Origin: Deinococcus seoulensis
GTDB taxonomy: Bacteria; Deinococcota; Deinococci; Deinococcales; Deinococcaceae
Assembly: GCF_014648115.1 (NCBI RefSeq)
Contig: NZ_BMQM01000016.1
Location: forward strand, 1 to 64,000
Reading direction: 5' to 3'
DNA length: 64,000 nt
The translations under genes and the position numbers were made by a program. This document shows positions 17,816-28,697 of this stretch, piece by piece. Under the pieces are notes generated by a model, which worked only from the letters and a program-made list of their open reading frames with translations, did not search any database and had not been told where the DNA came from. Each line of letters begins with the position of its first letter. Position 1 is the first letter of the stretch.

Positions 17816-18706
17816 TTACTCGACTGCTCGCTCCTCAAGCACGCGATCGATGAACGCCCGTACGTCTGGAGCAGTGAGGTACAAAGCGAGCAGGTCGAGG
17901 TGCAGGTATGCGAGCGTGCGCTCCTCGTCGGGCAAGCTCCGATGTAAGGCGGCGTTAGCTTGCACGGTTGTTCGATAACTGAGCTGCGTCACGCCGTCTC
18001 GCAACGTCGGCGCGCCGTCGTTCGGAATGCCGCAACGGCGCAGCAATTCACGGATGCGGCGCGCGTCCTCGGACTCCACGCCCTCGCCGTCCTTCGCGTA
18101 CCGCGTGTTCTGCGCGGCTTTGACTCGAATGCGCACTTCTGGCACGGCGAGGTACGCGAGCACGAGCGTCGTGTGCAGCGTGTTGCGCGAACCGCCCTTC
18201 GGTGCTCGCACCTTCCACGCGTCGTCGAGAGCGCCTTCGAACGCGCGCGTGGCGCGGTAGCTCACCTGCATCCGCGCTTTCGGCAGCGGCAGGCGCGTGA
18301 GCCACGGCACATACAGTCGTTCGGCAAGTGCCCGCATCTTCGCCGCTGCAGACCCGTGGATAATCGAGGGTGCAGCCGGGCGTGCCTCAGCGGCTTCGCG
18401 AGCGGGCGAGAAGGAGCGCGGAAAGATGTCTTCGCGATTGTTCTCTACGGCTGGACGGCGAAGCTGTTGCGCGTCGAGACGGTCCAGCTCGCTGCCCGTG
18501 CCGCGGAGGAGGCGCGCGTGGCCTTGCAGATGGCCGCGCAACGCGCGTTCGAGTGGTCGAGTTTCCTCGTGCAACGACCACATGCCCGCCTTGAGAGCGA
18601 GGCTGCGCACTTCGGCGTCGCTGAGCGGCATGAAGGTGGGGAGGAGGCGCGCGAGGTACGCGCGGGCGGCGTGCAGGTTGCGGCGATCTTCGTCATGGTC
18701 AGTCAT
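17816..18706 (-). CDS. Hypothetical protein of the element
   Basis: About 296 aa, not recognised. It begins MTDHDEDRRNLHAARAYL with CAGGAGG just upstream, the reason for choosing ATG 18706 over the longer frame to 18814. It is basic and helical, with related-looking segments QVSYRATRAFEGALDDAWK and QLSYRTTVQANAALHRSL about 110 residues apart, each followed by a hydrophobic stretch (LVLAYLAVPEVR, LDLLALYLTAPDVR). This suggests two repeats of one domain. It is divergent from the integrase. The gap 17575-17815 holds no gene. Confidence 0.65.
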   Translation of the reverse strand: MTDHDEDRRNLHAARAYLARLLPTFMPLSDAEVRSLALKAGMWSLHEETRPLERALRGHLQGHARLLRGTGSELDRLDAQQLRRPAVENNREDIFPRSFSPAREAAEARPAAPSIIHGSAAAKMRALAERLYVPWLTRLPLPKARMQVSYRATRAFEGALDDAWKVRAPKGGSRNTLHTTLVLAYLAVPEVRIRVKAAQNTRYAKDGEGVESEDARRIRELLRRCGIPNDGAPTLRDGVTQLSYRTTVQANAALHRSLPDEERTLAYLHLDLLALYLTAPDVRAFIDRVLEERAVE

Positions 18707-18877
18707 GGTGCCTCCTGCCCTGCGAGCTCGCGGGGCAGCACACACTTGACCAGGAGCGCTCACATAGTCAAGCCCGTCCAGCACAGCTTTTTCACATGCT
18801 GCAGCGGGCTGCAAAGCTTCAGCGCAATTTGGTCGAGCGGCCCGTTCGTCCCAGCGGAAGCATCTCCTGGCCGCGTC

Positions 18878-19029
18878 GTCCCGCTTCGTCAGCCGCCCGA
18901 ACGGGACCAGCGTTTTCCTGCGCCTAGTGCGGCAAAATAGCTATGTCCTGCCTGCGCCATCACTTCGCGTCGGGACAAGAAAAGGTACGTCTGAGACGCG
19001 AAGGAACGGCGTTCGTCCCGTTTGTCCCG
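18878..19029. repeat. CGGGAC repeat cluster upstream of the integrase
   Basis: Five CGGGAC copies within 152 bp: plus strand at 18902 and 18971, minus strand at 18878, 19015 and 19024. The last two are directly adjacent (GTCCCGTTTGTCCCG). They resemble the copies after the primase gene. They lie in the 406-bp gap between the divergent gene at 18706 and the integrase, and could be operators of the integrase promoter or replication iterons. Confidence 0.6.
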
Positions 19030-19077
19030 ATCATTTTGAGGAAGGAACGTCTCTCTTTCTCTGCGAGTGGCGTCAAC

Positions 19078-19106
19078 CTGTCAAAACGCGCCTTCGAACT
19101 TACCAT
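19078..19106 (+). promoter_or_regulatory. Integrase promoter
   Basis: CTGTCA (19078-19083), 17 bp, TACCAT (19101-19106), then 6 nt to ATG 19113. The start of transcription would coincide with the ATG, giving a leaderless message. The CGGGAC cluster ends about 50 bp upstream. Confidence 0.55.
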
Positions 19107-19112
19107 GACCGA

Positions 19113-20285
19113 ATGACACAACAAACTGGAGGGTCGCCACAACGGCCGTCTACGTCCACGCGCAGAAAACATCACGAAGGCACATTGCAGGCGCTGCCGT
19201 CCGGCAACGTTCGGTGGCGGATCAGCGTAGTGATCAACGGCGAGTCGTACCGCCTTACTGGGACGGCACCCACGGAAAAGCAAGCACGCGCGGCTATGCG
19301 GAAGGCGGCCGCAAGAGGCGTCATTCCCCCGCCCGCTCACTTGCTCTTCGGAGAGTGTGTGGACAACTGGCTAAGGAGCCGCGAAGGCATCGGCGAAAAG
19401 ACGCGCAACAACTATGCCGCGCTGCATCGCCTGCACGTGCAATCTCGCTTGGGGGCGCGCCGCCTCCGCACGATCACGCCCGCCGTGCTACGCGAGTTTC
19501 TGACTGACCTGCGTCTCGAGAAAGGCTTGAGCGCGAGTTCTCGGCGCCAAGTCTTCACAGTCGTGTTCGGCGCGCTCAAGCAAGCGGTACACGACGGCCT
19601 GCTGCCGCACAACCCGGCGGTAGGGTTGCGGCCGGTGGTCAAGAAGCGGAGCTCGGATCAATTGCCCGCGTACACGTACGAGGAGGCGAAGCGTTACCTC
19701 GCAGCCGCCATAGACGGACACAATCGACCGGGGGAGGTGCTGGCGCTGCTCATGCTGACCGGCTTGCGCAAAGGTGAAGCGCTGTACCTCAAGAGTGACG
19801 CGGTGGTGCTGGACAGCCCGGATTCGCACTTGTTCGTGCGAGGAACGCGCTCGCAAGACGGCGCGAACGTCTACGAGACAGAAAGCGCCAAGACGCGCAA
19901 GAGCCGCCGCAAGGTGCCCCTCGATGAGGAGGCAGTGGCGCTGCTCAAAGCCGTGCGGTCGCGGACCGAGGAGGATTTGCGCGGGCTTGGCGTGGCGGTG
20001 CCGATGTACGTGTTCTCGACGCTGCGCGGCACGCCGTACCGACCGGACAACCTACAGCGCGTTCATGTAGCCGTGTGCGAGCGCGCGGGCGTCCGCAGGA
20101 TCCCTATCCACGGCCTTCGGCACACGTACGCGTCTTTGGCCGCCGCAAGCGGCATGAAGATCGAGGTGCTGTCGCGCGTGATGGGGCACGAGTCGCCTGC
20201 GTTCACCATGGAGCAGTACCGCCACCTCTATCCGGACGAACTGAGGTCTGTGTCGCTTGGCTTGTGGACACCTCAAACCCCTTGA
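19113..20285 (+). CDS. int: Tyrosine integrase of the element
   Basis: About 390 aa. An N-terminal arm-binding-like region (GTLQALPSGNVRWRISV), a core-binding domain (LLFGECVDNWLRS to LRTITPAVLREFLTDL) and a catalytic domain with TGLRKGEALYL (Arg), HGLRHTYASLAA (H-x-x-R) and VMGHESPAFTMEQYRHLYP (His and nucleophile Tyr). It joins the element to the tRNA-Arg gene. Its stop is 145 bp from the attR core, the usual place for an integrase. ATG 19113 was chosen because it fits the promoter; the frame is open upstream into the repeat-rich gap. Confidence 0.93.
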   Translation: MTQQTGGSPQRPSTSTRRKHHEGTLQALPSGNVRWRISVVINGESYRLTGTAPTEKQARAAMRKAAARGVIPPPAHLLFGECVDNWLRSREGIGEKTRNNYAALHRLHVQSRLGARRLRTITPAVLREFLTDLRLEKGLSASSRRQVFTVVFGALKQAVHDGLLPHNPAVGLRPVVKKRSSDQLPAYTYEEAKRYLAAAIDGHNRPGEVLALLMLTGLRKGEALYLKSDAVVLDSPDSHLFVRGTRSQDGANVYETESAKTRKSRRKVPLDEEAVALLKAVRSRTEEDLRGLGVAVPMYVFSTLRGTPYRPDNLQRVHVAVCERAGVRRIPIHGLRHTYASLAAASGMKIEVLSRVMGHESPAFTMEQYRHLYPDELRSVSLGLWTPQTP

Positions 20286-20343
20286 CAGGATGACGAAGAG
20301 GGAGGGGAGAGCGCCTGAGGAGGGCGCAGTGCAGAAAGTGCTA

Positions 20344-20364
20344 TTTGGACACGTTTTGGACACG
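20344..20364. repeat. Tandem TTTGGACACG repeats near attR (candidate arm sites)
   Basis: TTTGGACACG at 20344-20353 and 20355-20364, one base closer together than the pair near attL. Same orientation as the left pair. They lie between the integrase stop and the attR core. Confidence 0.6.
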
Positions 20365-20397
20365 CCGCACTTTGGAGGGTCGGAAATCGCATGTCGT

Positions 20398-20430
20398 AAA
20401 AAAAGAACCTCGTCTTGGACGAGGTTCTTT

Positions 20431-20431
<1 letters not shown>
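20398..20431 (-). terminator. Terminator between tRNA-Arg and integrase
   Basis: A 14-bp stem, AAAAGAACCTCGTC (20401-20414) with GACGAGGTTCTTTT (20418-20431) and a 3-nt loop. On the minus strand it is followed by seven T, so it terminates the tRNA transcript; the T run on the other side could also stop the integrase message. It belongs to the element side of the junction: the element carries its own tRNA terminator. Confidence 0.85.
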
Positions 20432-20507
<76 letters not shown>

Positions 20508-20554
20508 GTGCGTGGGGGAGGAAAGGAAAAGGGCTCCCGTGTGAGGGAGCCTTC

Positions 20555-20629
<75 letters not shown>

Positions 20630-20668
20630 GTGCGGCGCGCTGCGTTGTGCTGCCTGTGAAGGTCAGTC

Positions 20669-20746
<78 letters not shown>

Positions 20747-20833
20747 CAAGCAACGCGCGCCCGAGCACTATAGCAAAAAGATTGCGAGTGGATAGGGGGT
20801 CTGGGGGCTGCCGGGGGCGTATTCTGCGGCATT

Positions 20834-21720
<887 letters not shown>

Positions 21721-21739
<19 letters not shown>

Positions 21740-22143
21740 CTGGACCGGGCGCGCCGGAGGGCGCCGACCTGTCCTCGTTGCGGGCGTTGGTGCCGCGTGC
21801 GGCGGCGCAGGCCTTCGCGGACGGCGACGACCGCCTGACCGCGACCCTGCTGCAACGCGCCCGTGACGCCTGCGAGCCGGGCACGCTGGCCTGGGCGGTG
21901 CTGGAACGCCTGCTGGGGCTGGCGTTCATTCACGTGCAGCGTGAGGTCGAGGGCACGTTCGCGCTGGAGCGGGCGGACGCGCTACTGGACGAACTGTGCG
22001 GCGCGCAGGGCAGTTCGCAGGGCAGTCAGGTCCGCCCTGACCTGGAATGGTTGGACCTGGAGTGGTTGGACCTGGACGAGTCCGGAGGGAACGGCGCTGA
22101 GGGGGCCAGGGCCGTGCCCGGCGTGCCTGGGCGTGGCACTTGA
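21721..22143 (+). CDS. Hypothetical protein with a short tandem repeat
   Basis: About 140 aa if GTG 21721 is the start, overlapping the prenyltransferase end; TTG 21778 or GTG 21790 are alternatives and the true start is unclear. The middle is a helical, Ala/Leu-rich stretch ([19 protein letters not shown]). Near the end two 15-bp units, GACCTGGARTGGTTG, encode [14 protein letters not shown], an acidic repeated patch. The family is not recognised. Confidence 0.55.
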
Positions 22144-22234
22144 ACGGATCTGGCCCGGCGTGCGCCGGGGCGTGCGCTAGACTTCCGGGAATGTTGATGT
22201 CCGTGCGCTGGCTGGTCAGGGGTGGGGGAGCGCG

Positions 22235-22663
22235 GTGACGCTGGAAACGTCCGAGCAGGAGTTCACGGCGCGGTTCGGGGCGTTCGCGGCGGACGGGACG
22301 CTGTACCCGCAGCGCGAGGGCAGTCCGCTGCTGGAGTTCGCGGCGGGCGGGCGGGTGCTGTACCTGTTCGACCGTTCCGGGCCGTACGCGGCGCTGCCGG
22401 GGCCGGGGCGGGTGGTGGTGCACGGGGTGCTGGACCCGCAGGGGACCCTGGCCGCGCCGGGTGGGCCCGAGACGCTGGCGGTGCTGGGCGTGTCGGGTGT
22501 GGAGGGCGTGGGGCGGGTGCTGGCGGCGTTGCCGGGGGCGCTGGTGGTGCAGGCGCGGTTGCCGCTGGTGCTGGGCAGTTTCGGTCCGTTGCCGGAGGTG
22601 CCGGTGGGTGGGTGGCTTGCGTTCCGGACCCTTCCGCCGCTGCATGGCTTTCTGGTGCCGTAG
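22235..22663 (+). CDS. Hypothetical protein
   Basis: 142 aa, very GC-rich, not recognised. The sequence is mainly Val/Gly/Leu-rich beta-like segments ([48 protein letters not shown]), without signal peptide or Cys. GTG 22235 has GGGGGAG just upstream. The following 200 bp to the cyclase gene hold no ORF. Confidence 0.6.
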   Translation: MTLETSEQEFTARFGAFAADGTLYPQREGSPLLEFAAGGRVLYLFDRSGPYAALPGPGRVVVHGVLDPQGTLAAPGGPETLAVLGVSGVEGVGRVLAALPGALVVQARLPLVLGSFGPLPEVPVGGWLAFRTLPPLHGFLVP

Positions 22664-22864
22664 GCCGGCGCGGCACTCCAGCGCGGCAGTCTGGTGCAGT
22701 AGCCTGTCAGATTGGCGGGTGGGAACGGAAAGGTCAAGACCACTCGGGGGTATGTTCCTCACGGAGTGACAGATTCGGTGTGAATTGTTCCCCACAACTG
22801 TTTGACGTCGTTGAATTCCGATCTTCCGCTGCCGCTCCTCTTCATTCATCATGAAGGTACCCTT

Positions 22865-23455
22865 ATGGCTGACCTGCTGCTTCCCCTTCCCGGTGCCCAC
22901 GACAGCACCCACGCGTGCTTCGTGCTGGTCGACCTGGTCGGCAGTACCGCCATGGCGCAGCAGCTTCCGCTGCGCAACTACCAGACACTCATGCAGGAAT
23001 TCGTGCAGGTCATGATCCTGAGCTTCGAGGCACGCGGCGGCGAGGTCCTGCAACACCAGGGCGACGCCGTGCTGGCCTGGTGGCCGCTGCAACAGGCCGC
23101 GCAGGCCTGCGCCGCCGCCCATGACGCCCACGGCCGCGCCGCCCGCCTGACCCTGGCCGCCAGCCTGGGCCAGCGCCTGCACCTGCGCGCCGGGGTCTCC
23201 GGCGGCGAGGTCATCATGGGCGTCGTGGGCGGCCAGAACAGCGCCTACGGCCTGCCCGTCAACTACGCCACCCGCCTGTGCGACGCCGCCGAACCCGGCC
23301 AGACCCTGGTCTGCGACGCCGTGCTGAGCAGCGCCCCCGGTGTCCGCACCGAACCGTACCAGCCGCTGCACCTGCAGGGCTTCGGTGAGAACTGCTGCGC
23401 GCACCTGCTGCTGCCGCCGCTGAACGCAGGCCCGCGCACTGCGGATGAAAGCTGA
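22865..23455 (+). CDS. Class III nucleotidyl cyclase domain protein
   Basis: About 196 aa, one catalytic domain of the adenylate/guanylate cyclase class III family. [12 protein letters not shown] has the first metal-binding Asp, [15 protein letters not shown] the second, and [20 protein letters not shown] to [16 protein letters not shown] the dimer/transition-state region. No sensor domain is fused, so regulation must come from partners, or it may be a small soluble cyclase. ATG 22865 gives the compact domain; the upstream frame lacks similarity. Whether it makes cAMP cannot be read from sequence. Confidence 0.82.
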   Translation: MADLLLPLPGAHDSTHACFVLVDLVGSTAMAQQLPLRNYQTLMQEFVQVMILSFEARGGEVLQHQGDAVLAWWPLQQAAQACAAAHDAHGRAARLTLAASLGQRLHLRAGVSGGEVIMGVVGGQNSAYGLPVNYATRLCDAAEPGQTLVCDAVLSSAPGVRTEPYQPLHLQGFGENCCAHLLLPPLNAGPRTADES

Positions 23456-23473
23456 TTAAGCGCTGCGGCCCTC

Positions 23474-23498
23474 TTCTCATGAGAACGGTCCCTAGACT
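23474..23498 (+). promoter_or_regulatory. Palindrome overlapping response-regulator promoter
   Basis: The perfect 12-bp palindrome TTCTCATGAGAA (23474-23485) sits just upstream of the -10 box TAGACT (23493-23498), which is 6 nt before ATG 23505. Its position between expected -35 and -10 elements fits an operator. The binding protein is unknown. Confidence 0.5.
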
Positions 23499-23504
23499 GG
23501 CCGC

Positions 23505-24182
<678 letters not shown>

Positions 24183-24327
24183 CCGCACCCGCCCCGGCGT
24201 TCCGCGTGACCGCAGTCCACAGCCCCCACACCGTGCGGGGCGCGTGGACTGCGGTCACCTGCTCTGCCCCGCGTTCCTCATGGTGCGGTGAGGGCGGCTC
24301 ATCCGGCGGCCCGGTACACTGCCGGAC

Positions 24328-24369
24328 GTGACCGCGCCCCACGCCCCCACCCGCCGGAGGGCCTCATGA
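24328..24369 (+). CDS. Candidate leaderless leader peptide before sensor kinase
   Basis: TACACT (24315-24320) is followed after 7 nt by GTG 24328, which would be the first codon of a leaderless transcript. The 13-codon frame encodes [13 protein letters not shown] and its TGA overlaps the kinase start as ATGA (24366-24369). The CGC-CGG-AGG arginine codons contain the kinase's Shine-Dalgarno. It could couple translation to the kinase or sense translation state. Only position supports it. Confidence 0.4.
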   Translation: MTAPHAPTRRRAS

Positions 24370-25991
24370 CGCTCCGCTGGCGACTGACCCTGTTCTACAC
24401 CGCGCTGCTGGCCCTGCTGCTGACCAGCGTGGGCGTCACGACGCTGTACCTGATGCGCAGCAGCCTGATCGGCGGGCTGGACAACGAACTGCGCGGCACG
24501 TACACGCAGTTCACCACCTACGTGCAGAGCACCCGCGTGGCCAGCGAACTGTCCCTGCCGCTGGACGCCGCCCGCAACGACCCCGGTCAGGTGTCCGACT
24601 CGCTGATGCTGGCCCGCTACCAGTTCCCGAACTCCAGCCTCGCGCTGGAGCAGATCGACGTGTACGACCGGCAGACGCTGCTGGACTCCCTGAACCGCGC
24701 CCGCACCCCCGAGGAACGCGCCGCGCTGCTCAGCACCCTCGAGGCCCTGCGTAACGCGTCGCGCCGCTCGCTGGGCGTGGACACCCAGCAGCCCATCAGC
24801 CTGTCCGGCGACGAACTGGCGGCCCTGATCCGCTCCAGCAGCGGGCAACTGTTCCTGAACCACCTGGTGCACGAACCGTACCGCGCCGCCCCCACCCTGA
24901 TGCGCCTGATGGTCGTCCTGACACCGCTGCCGCAGGTTCCGGCCGGCAGTGACGGCATGGGCAGCGTGTTCGGCCCGAACGACGGCCTGAGCATCGTGTA
25001 CGTCGCGCGGTCCCTGAGCACCGTGCAGGACACCCTCTCGAAGTTGAAGAACGTGATCCTGCTGCTGTTCGTGGTGGGCCTGATCACCGCCGGCAGCGGC
25101 GCGTACGTGCTGGCCGGGCAGGCCCTGCAACCCCTGCGCCGCGTGCAGCGCGCCGCTGAACGCATCGGCGGGCAGACCCTCACCGAACGCGTACCCGTCC
25201 CGCAGACCGGCGACGAGGTCGAATCGCTCGCCATGGCCCTGAACGCCATGCTGGGCCGCCTGGAGGACAGCTTCGACGCGCAGCGCCGATTCACCAGCGA
25301 CGCCAGCCACGAACTGCGCACGCCGGTCACGGCCATCAGCGGGCACGCCGGGTACCTGCTGCGCCGCACCAACCCCACCGAGCAGCAGCAGGAAAGCCTG
25401 AAGATCATCCAGAGCGAATCCGCGCGCCTGACCAACCTGATCGCCAGCCTGCTGCAACTGGCCCGCAGTGACAGCGGCGCGCTGCTGCTGAGCCGCGAAC
25501 CCATCTTCGCCACGCTGCTGCTGTCCGACATTGCCCGCGAACTCGCGCCGCTGGCGCAGGCGCAGCACACCACCCTGAGCGCCGCCGGTCAGGAGGTCGC
25601 CTTCGAGGGAGACCCGGACCGCCTGAAACAGGTGATCATCAACCTCGTCAGCAACGCCCTGAAGGCCGGCGCGCAGACCATCACGCTCGACAGTCACGCC
25701 GCCAACAGCGCCGCCGTGGGCGGACCGGCCGTGCGCCTGAGCGTGCACGACGACGGCCCCGGCATTCCCGCCGATCAACTCGAGCGGCTGTTCGACCGTT
25801 TCTACCGCCTGGAAGACAGCCGCAGCCGCGACCAGGGCGGCGCGGGCCTGGGCCTGAGCATCGCGCGCGGCATCGTGGACGCCCACGGCGGCCGCATCTG
25901 GCTGGAAAGCGAGGTCGGACGCGGCACCACCGCCCACGTCGAACTGCCCATCGGGAACGTGCCCGTGCTGGACGAGGACGACGTCCCGTAA
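24366..25991 (+). CDS. Membrane sensor histidine kinase
   Basis: About 541 aa. Transmembrane helices at about residues 8-30 and 226-247 enclose an extracytoplasmic sensor of roughly 195 residues. A HAMP linker follows, then [19 protein letters not shown] with the phospho-accepting His, N-box [18 protein letters not shown] and [18 protein letters not shown]. Likely partner of the DrRRA-like regulator 180 nt upstream, though it has its own promoter (TACACT at 24315). GGAGG precedes ATG 24366. Confidence 0.93.
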   Translation: MTLRWRLTLFYTALLALLLTSVGVTTLYLMRSSLIGGLDNELRGTYTQFTTYVQSTRVASELSLPLDAARNDPGQVSDSLMLARYQFPNSSLALEQIDVYDRQTLLDSLNRARTPEERAALLSTLEALRNASRRSLGVDTQQPISLSGDELAALIRSSSGQLFLNHLVHEPYRAAPTLMRLMVVLTPLPQVPAGSDGMGSVFGPNDGLSIVYVARSLSTVQDTLSKLKNVILLLFVVGLITAGSGAYVLAGQALQPLRRVQRAAERIGGQTLTERVPVPQTGDEVESLAMALNAMLGRLEDSFDAQRRFTSDASHELRTPVTAISGHAGYLLRRTNPTEQQQESLKIIQSESARLTNLIASLLQLARSDSGALLLSREPIFATLLLSDIARELAPLAQAQHTTLSAAGQEVAFEGDPDRLKQVIINLVSNALKAGAQTITLDSHAANSAAVGGPAVRLSVHDDGPGIPADQLERLFDRFYRLEDSRSRDQGGAGLGLSIARGIVDAHGGRIWLESEVGRGTTAHVELPIGNVPVLDEDDVP

Positions 25992-26000
25992 CAGGAGGAT

Positions 26001-26073
26001 GATGGTGAACGGTTGATGGTTGATAGAAAGGGCCGCCCGCCGCCTCTCTATCAACCATCAACTTTCAACCATC
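26001..26073. terminator. Long imperfect hairpin between convergent genes
   Basis: GTTGATGGTTGATAGA (26012-26027) pairs with TCTATCAACCATCAAC (26047-26062), a 16-bp perfect stem. It is extended by GATGGT (26001-26006) with ACCATC (26068-26073) across a 5-nt internal loop. It lies between the kinase stop and the argR stop and would act as a bidirectional terminator. The internal GTTGAT repetition suggests a mobile intergenic repeat. Confidence 0.65.
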
Positions 26074-26081
26074 ACCCGCTG

Positions 26082-26570
26082 TTATCCCAGCATCAGGGCG
26101 TGGAATTCCTCCATGATGCTCTCGGCCTCGGCGGTGGTGCGGGCCACGACGAAGATGGTGTCCTCTCCGGCGATGGTGCCGACGATGTCGTCGCGGCGCA
26201 CCCGGTCGAGCAGCAGCGCGACGCCGCTGGCGTGTCCCTCGGCGGTGCGGATGACCAGCATGTTCTCGCCCCGGTCCACGTCGTGCACGAAGTTCTGGAA
26301 CAGGCGGGCGAGTTCCTCCAGGGCGTCGGTGTGCCCGGTCGTCTGCGCCAGGGCGTAGCGGTGGCGGCCCTTGCCGACCGGGAGGCGCACGAGGCGCAGT
26401 TCGTTGATGTCGCGGCTGACGGTGGCCTGCGTGACGCGGATGCCGCCCTGACGGAGGCGTTCGACCAGTTCACCCTGGGTGCTGACGCTTTCTCTGGCGA
26501 TGATGTCCTGAATGCGTTTCTGACGTTGTTCCTTGCTCAGCGATCCCGGCATTCCTCCCATGGTATGCAT
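26082..26570 (-). CDS. argR: Arginine repressor ArgR
   Basis: About 162 aa. N-terminal winged helix ([40 protein letters not shown]) and C-terminal arginine-binding/hexamerisation domain ([26 protein letters not shown]). It regulates arginine biosynthesis or breakdown in response to L-arginine. It begins 10 nt after the coaBC stop, so the two form an operon. ATG 26570 is used; ATG 26552 (start MPGSLSKEQ) is another option. Confidence 0.9.
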   Translation of the reverse strand: MHTMGGMPGSLSKEQRQKRIQDIIARESVSTQGELVERLRQGGIRVTQATVSRDINELRLVRLPVGKGRHRYALAQTTGHTDALEELARLFQNFVHDVDRGENMLVIRTAEGHASGVALLLDRVRRDDIVGTIAGEDTIFVVARTTAEAESIMEEFHALMLG

Positions 26571-26580
26571 AAGCGGTGAA

Positions 26581-27849
26581 TTATTCAATGGGCGGGGTGG
26601 TGGAGGCCGTCGCTGGTCCGGCCGTCCGACCCGGCAGGCGCCGCGCCGCCTCATCCAGCAGTCGCCGCGCCACCTCGCGCTTGCTGACGCGCGGCCAGTC
26701 CTCATGCGAGCCGTCCGGGCGCACCAGCGTCACCTGATTGTCATCCCCGCCGAACGCCGTGCCCTCGCGCGTCGGGTAGTTCAGCAGGATGAAATCCGCG
26801 TTCTTCCGCTGCGCCTTGAGGGCCGCGCGTTCCACGCCCGCGTGCGTCTCCATCGCGAAGCCCACCAGCACGCGCTCCCCCTTCTCCTGCCCCAGTTGCG
26901 CCAGGATGTCCGGGTTCGGCGTCAGGTGAATGGTCACGTCGCCCGCCACCTTCGCCTGCTTCTCGCCGCTCTGGGCAGCCGCGCGGTAATCCGCGACCGC
27001 CGCCGTCATCACCACGATACCCGCCGCGCGCGCCGCCTCCACCACTGCGTCCCGCAGTTCCAGCGCCGACTCGATCCGCACGACCCGCATCCCCGCCGGG
27101 TCCGGCAGGTTCACCGGGCCGGTCACCAGCGTCACGTCCGCCCCCCGGTCGCGGGCCTCCTCGGCCACCGCGAAGCCCATCTTGCCGCTCGACGGGTTGC
27201 TGATGAACCGCACCGGGTCCAGGTACTCGCGGGTCGGGCCGGCCGACACGACCACCCGCACGCCCTCCAGGTCCCGCACCGGGGCAGGGGAGAGCGGTGA
27301 CAGGAGGGCCAGCGCCGCGTCCGCGATGTCGCCCGGCTCGCTCATGCGGCCCACGCCGCTGCCCTCGCCGCGCGTCCCGAAGGCCCCGACCTCCGGCCCC
27401 AGGAACGCGTGCCCCCAGCCGCGCAGGGTGGCCGCGTTCGCCTGCACCGCCGGGTGCGTCCACATCAGTTCGTTCATGGCGGGCACCCACAGCACGGGCC
27501 CGCGCACGCTCAGCAGCGTCGCCAGCGCCAGCTCGTTCGCGTGCCCGTGCGCCGCCCCGGCCAGCAACTCCGCCGACGCGCCCACCACCACCGCCACGTC
27601 CGCCCGCGCGTGCGTCAGGTGCAGCGCGTCGGGCCGGGCCTCGAACCAGTGCTCGTCCGTGCCGACCGGGCCGTCCGCCGCCGTACTCAGGCTCAGTTCC
27701 GTGATGAACGCCAGCGCCGCGCGCGTGGCGATCACCTGCACCGCCGCCCCCCGCTCACGCAGCCGCCGCAGCACCGACGGGGCCTTCACCGCCGCCATGC
27801 TGCCACCCACGATCACCAGCACGGTCGGCCCGGACTTCAACGCATTCAC
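26581..27849 (-). CDS. coaBC: Coenzyme A biosynthesis bifunctional protein CoaBC
   Basis: About 422 aa. The N-terminal CoaC half decarboxylates phosphopantothenoylcysteine with FMN ([13 protein letters not shown] at the start, [16 protein letters not shown] as the PxMN motif). The C-terminal CoaB half ligates cysteine to phosphopantothenate ([33 protein letters not shown]). GTG 27849 has TATCCT (27862-27857) 7 nt upstream, fitting a leaderless start; longer in-frame starts lack signals. Another CoA gene, coaD, lies about 4 kb away. Confidence 0.93.
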   Translation of the reverse strand: MNALKSGPTVLVIVGGSMAAVKAPSVLRRLRERGAAVQVIATRAALAFITELSLSTAADGPVGTDEHWFEARPDALHLTHARADVAVVVGASAELLAGAAHGHANELALATLLSVRGPVLWVPAMNELMWTHPAVQANAATLRGWGHAFLGPEVGAFGTRGEGSGVGRMSEPGDIADAALALLSPLSPAPVRDLEGVRVVVSAGPTREYLDPVRFISNPSSGKMGFAVAEEARDRGADVTLVTGPVNLPDPAGMRVVRIESALELRDAVVEAARAAGIVVMTAAVADYRAAAQSGEKQAKVAGDVTIHLTPNPDILAQLGQEKGERVLVGFAMETHAGVERAALKAQRKNADFILLNYPTREGTAFGGDDNQVTLVRPDGSHEDWPRVSKREVARRLLDEAARRLPGRTAGPATASTTPPIE

Positions 27850-27929
27850 GCCCCACAGGATAGAGCCCCCGGCAACGGCGCGGGCCACCCCCCCACCAGG
27901 AAGGAGTGGCCCGCGCCGGATGACGGCGT

Positions 27930-28574
27930 TCAGCCCTCGCGCTGCCCGGTCACCCAGTAACGCACGCGCTCGGCGATGTTCTCCATGTGGTCACCCACGC
28001 GTTCCAGGCTGCGGCCCACCCGCATCAGCATCAGCGCCTTGCTGATGTTGCGGGGGTCCTCGAGCATGTACGTGACCAGTTCACGCTGGATCTGTTCGTA
28101 CAGGTCGTCGACCTCGTCGTCCATCTGCACGGTCGCCTCGGCGCGCGTCACGTCACGGTCGGCGATGGCGGTGCGCAGGTTCTCGCTCATCTCGCCCAGC
28201 CGCTCGAGCATCCGCGCGAGGTTCACGTACCGCTTGAGCGCCGGGGCCTGCGCGAGCTCCGCGCCGTCCTCGGCGACGTGCACCACGTAATCGCCCATGC
28301 GCTCGATGTCACTCAGGCTCTTGAGGATCAGCGCGACCATCCGCAGGTCCCGCGCGACCGGCTGGTGCAGCGCGATGATCCGCAGGCACTCGGCCTCGAT
28401 CTGCGCCTCCTGCGCGTCCACCTCGCGGTCCAGGGCCTTGACTTCCGGCAGGCGGTCCACGTTCTCACGCAGCAGCACGTCGGCCGCCACGGGCAGCATC
28501 CGCTCGACCGTGCCGAGCATGTTCAGGGCGCCGTTCAGGACGGCACGTAGATCGTTTTCAAGGGCTTCACGCAT
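27930..28574 (-). CDS. phoU: Phosphate-signalling protein PhoU
   Basis: 214 aa, two three-helix bundles with the repeated metal-binding helices of PhoU ([32 protein letters not shown] and [20 protein letters not shown]). It restrains the phosphate two-component system when phosphate is plentiful. It follows the kinase and regulator genes on the same strand, completing a phoB-phoR-phoU unit. No pst transporter genes are in this window. Confidence 0.93.
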   Translation of the reverse strand: MREALENDLRAVLNGALNMLGTVERMLPVAADVLLRENVDRLPEVKALDREVDAQEAQIEAECLRIIALHQPVARDLRMVALILKSLSDIERMGDYVVHVAEDGAELAQAPALKRYVNLARMLERLGEMSENLRTAIADRDVTRAEATVQMDDEVDDLYEQIQRELVTYMLEDPRNISKALMLMRVGRSLERVGDHMENIAERVRYWVTGQREG

Positions 28575-28697
28575 GGGGACTCCTGTTCATGAACGTATCA
28601 TCCTGCGGGGCCTGCCGTGTCACCGCGCGATCAGCGCCGCGCACCCACCCCGGCGGGAGGCAAGAAGAGATGAGAAAGCGGGCGGCGCGGCGCGGGC

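Noticed and set aside
24255..26054. Long minus-strand frame opposite the sensor kinase
   Set aside because: Mirror of the kinase gene; low-complexity Val/Gln/Ala-rich product without motifs.
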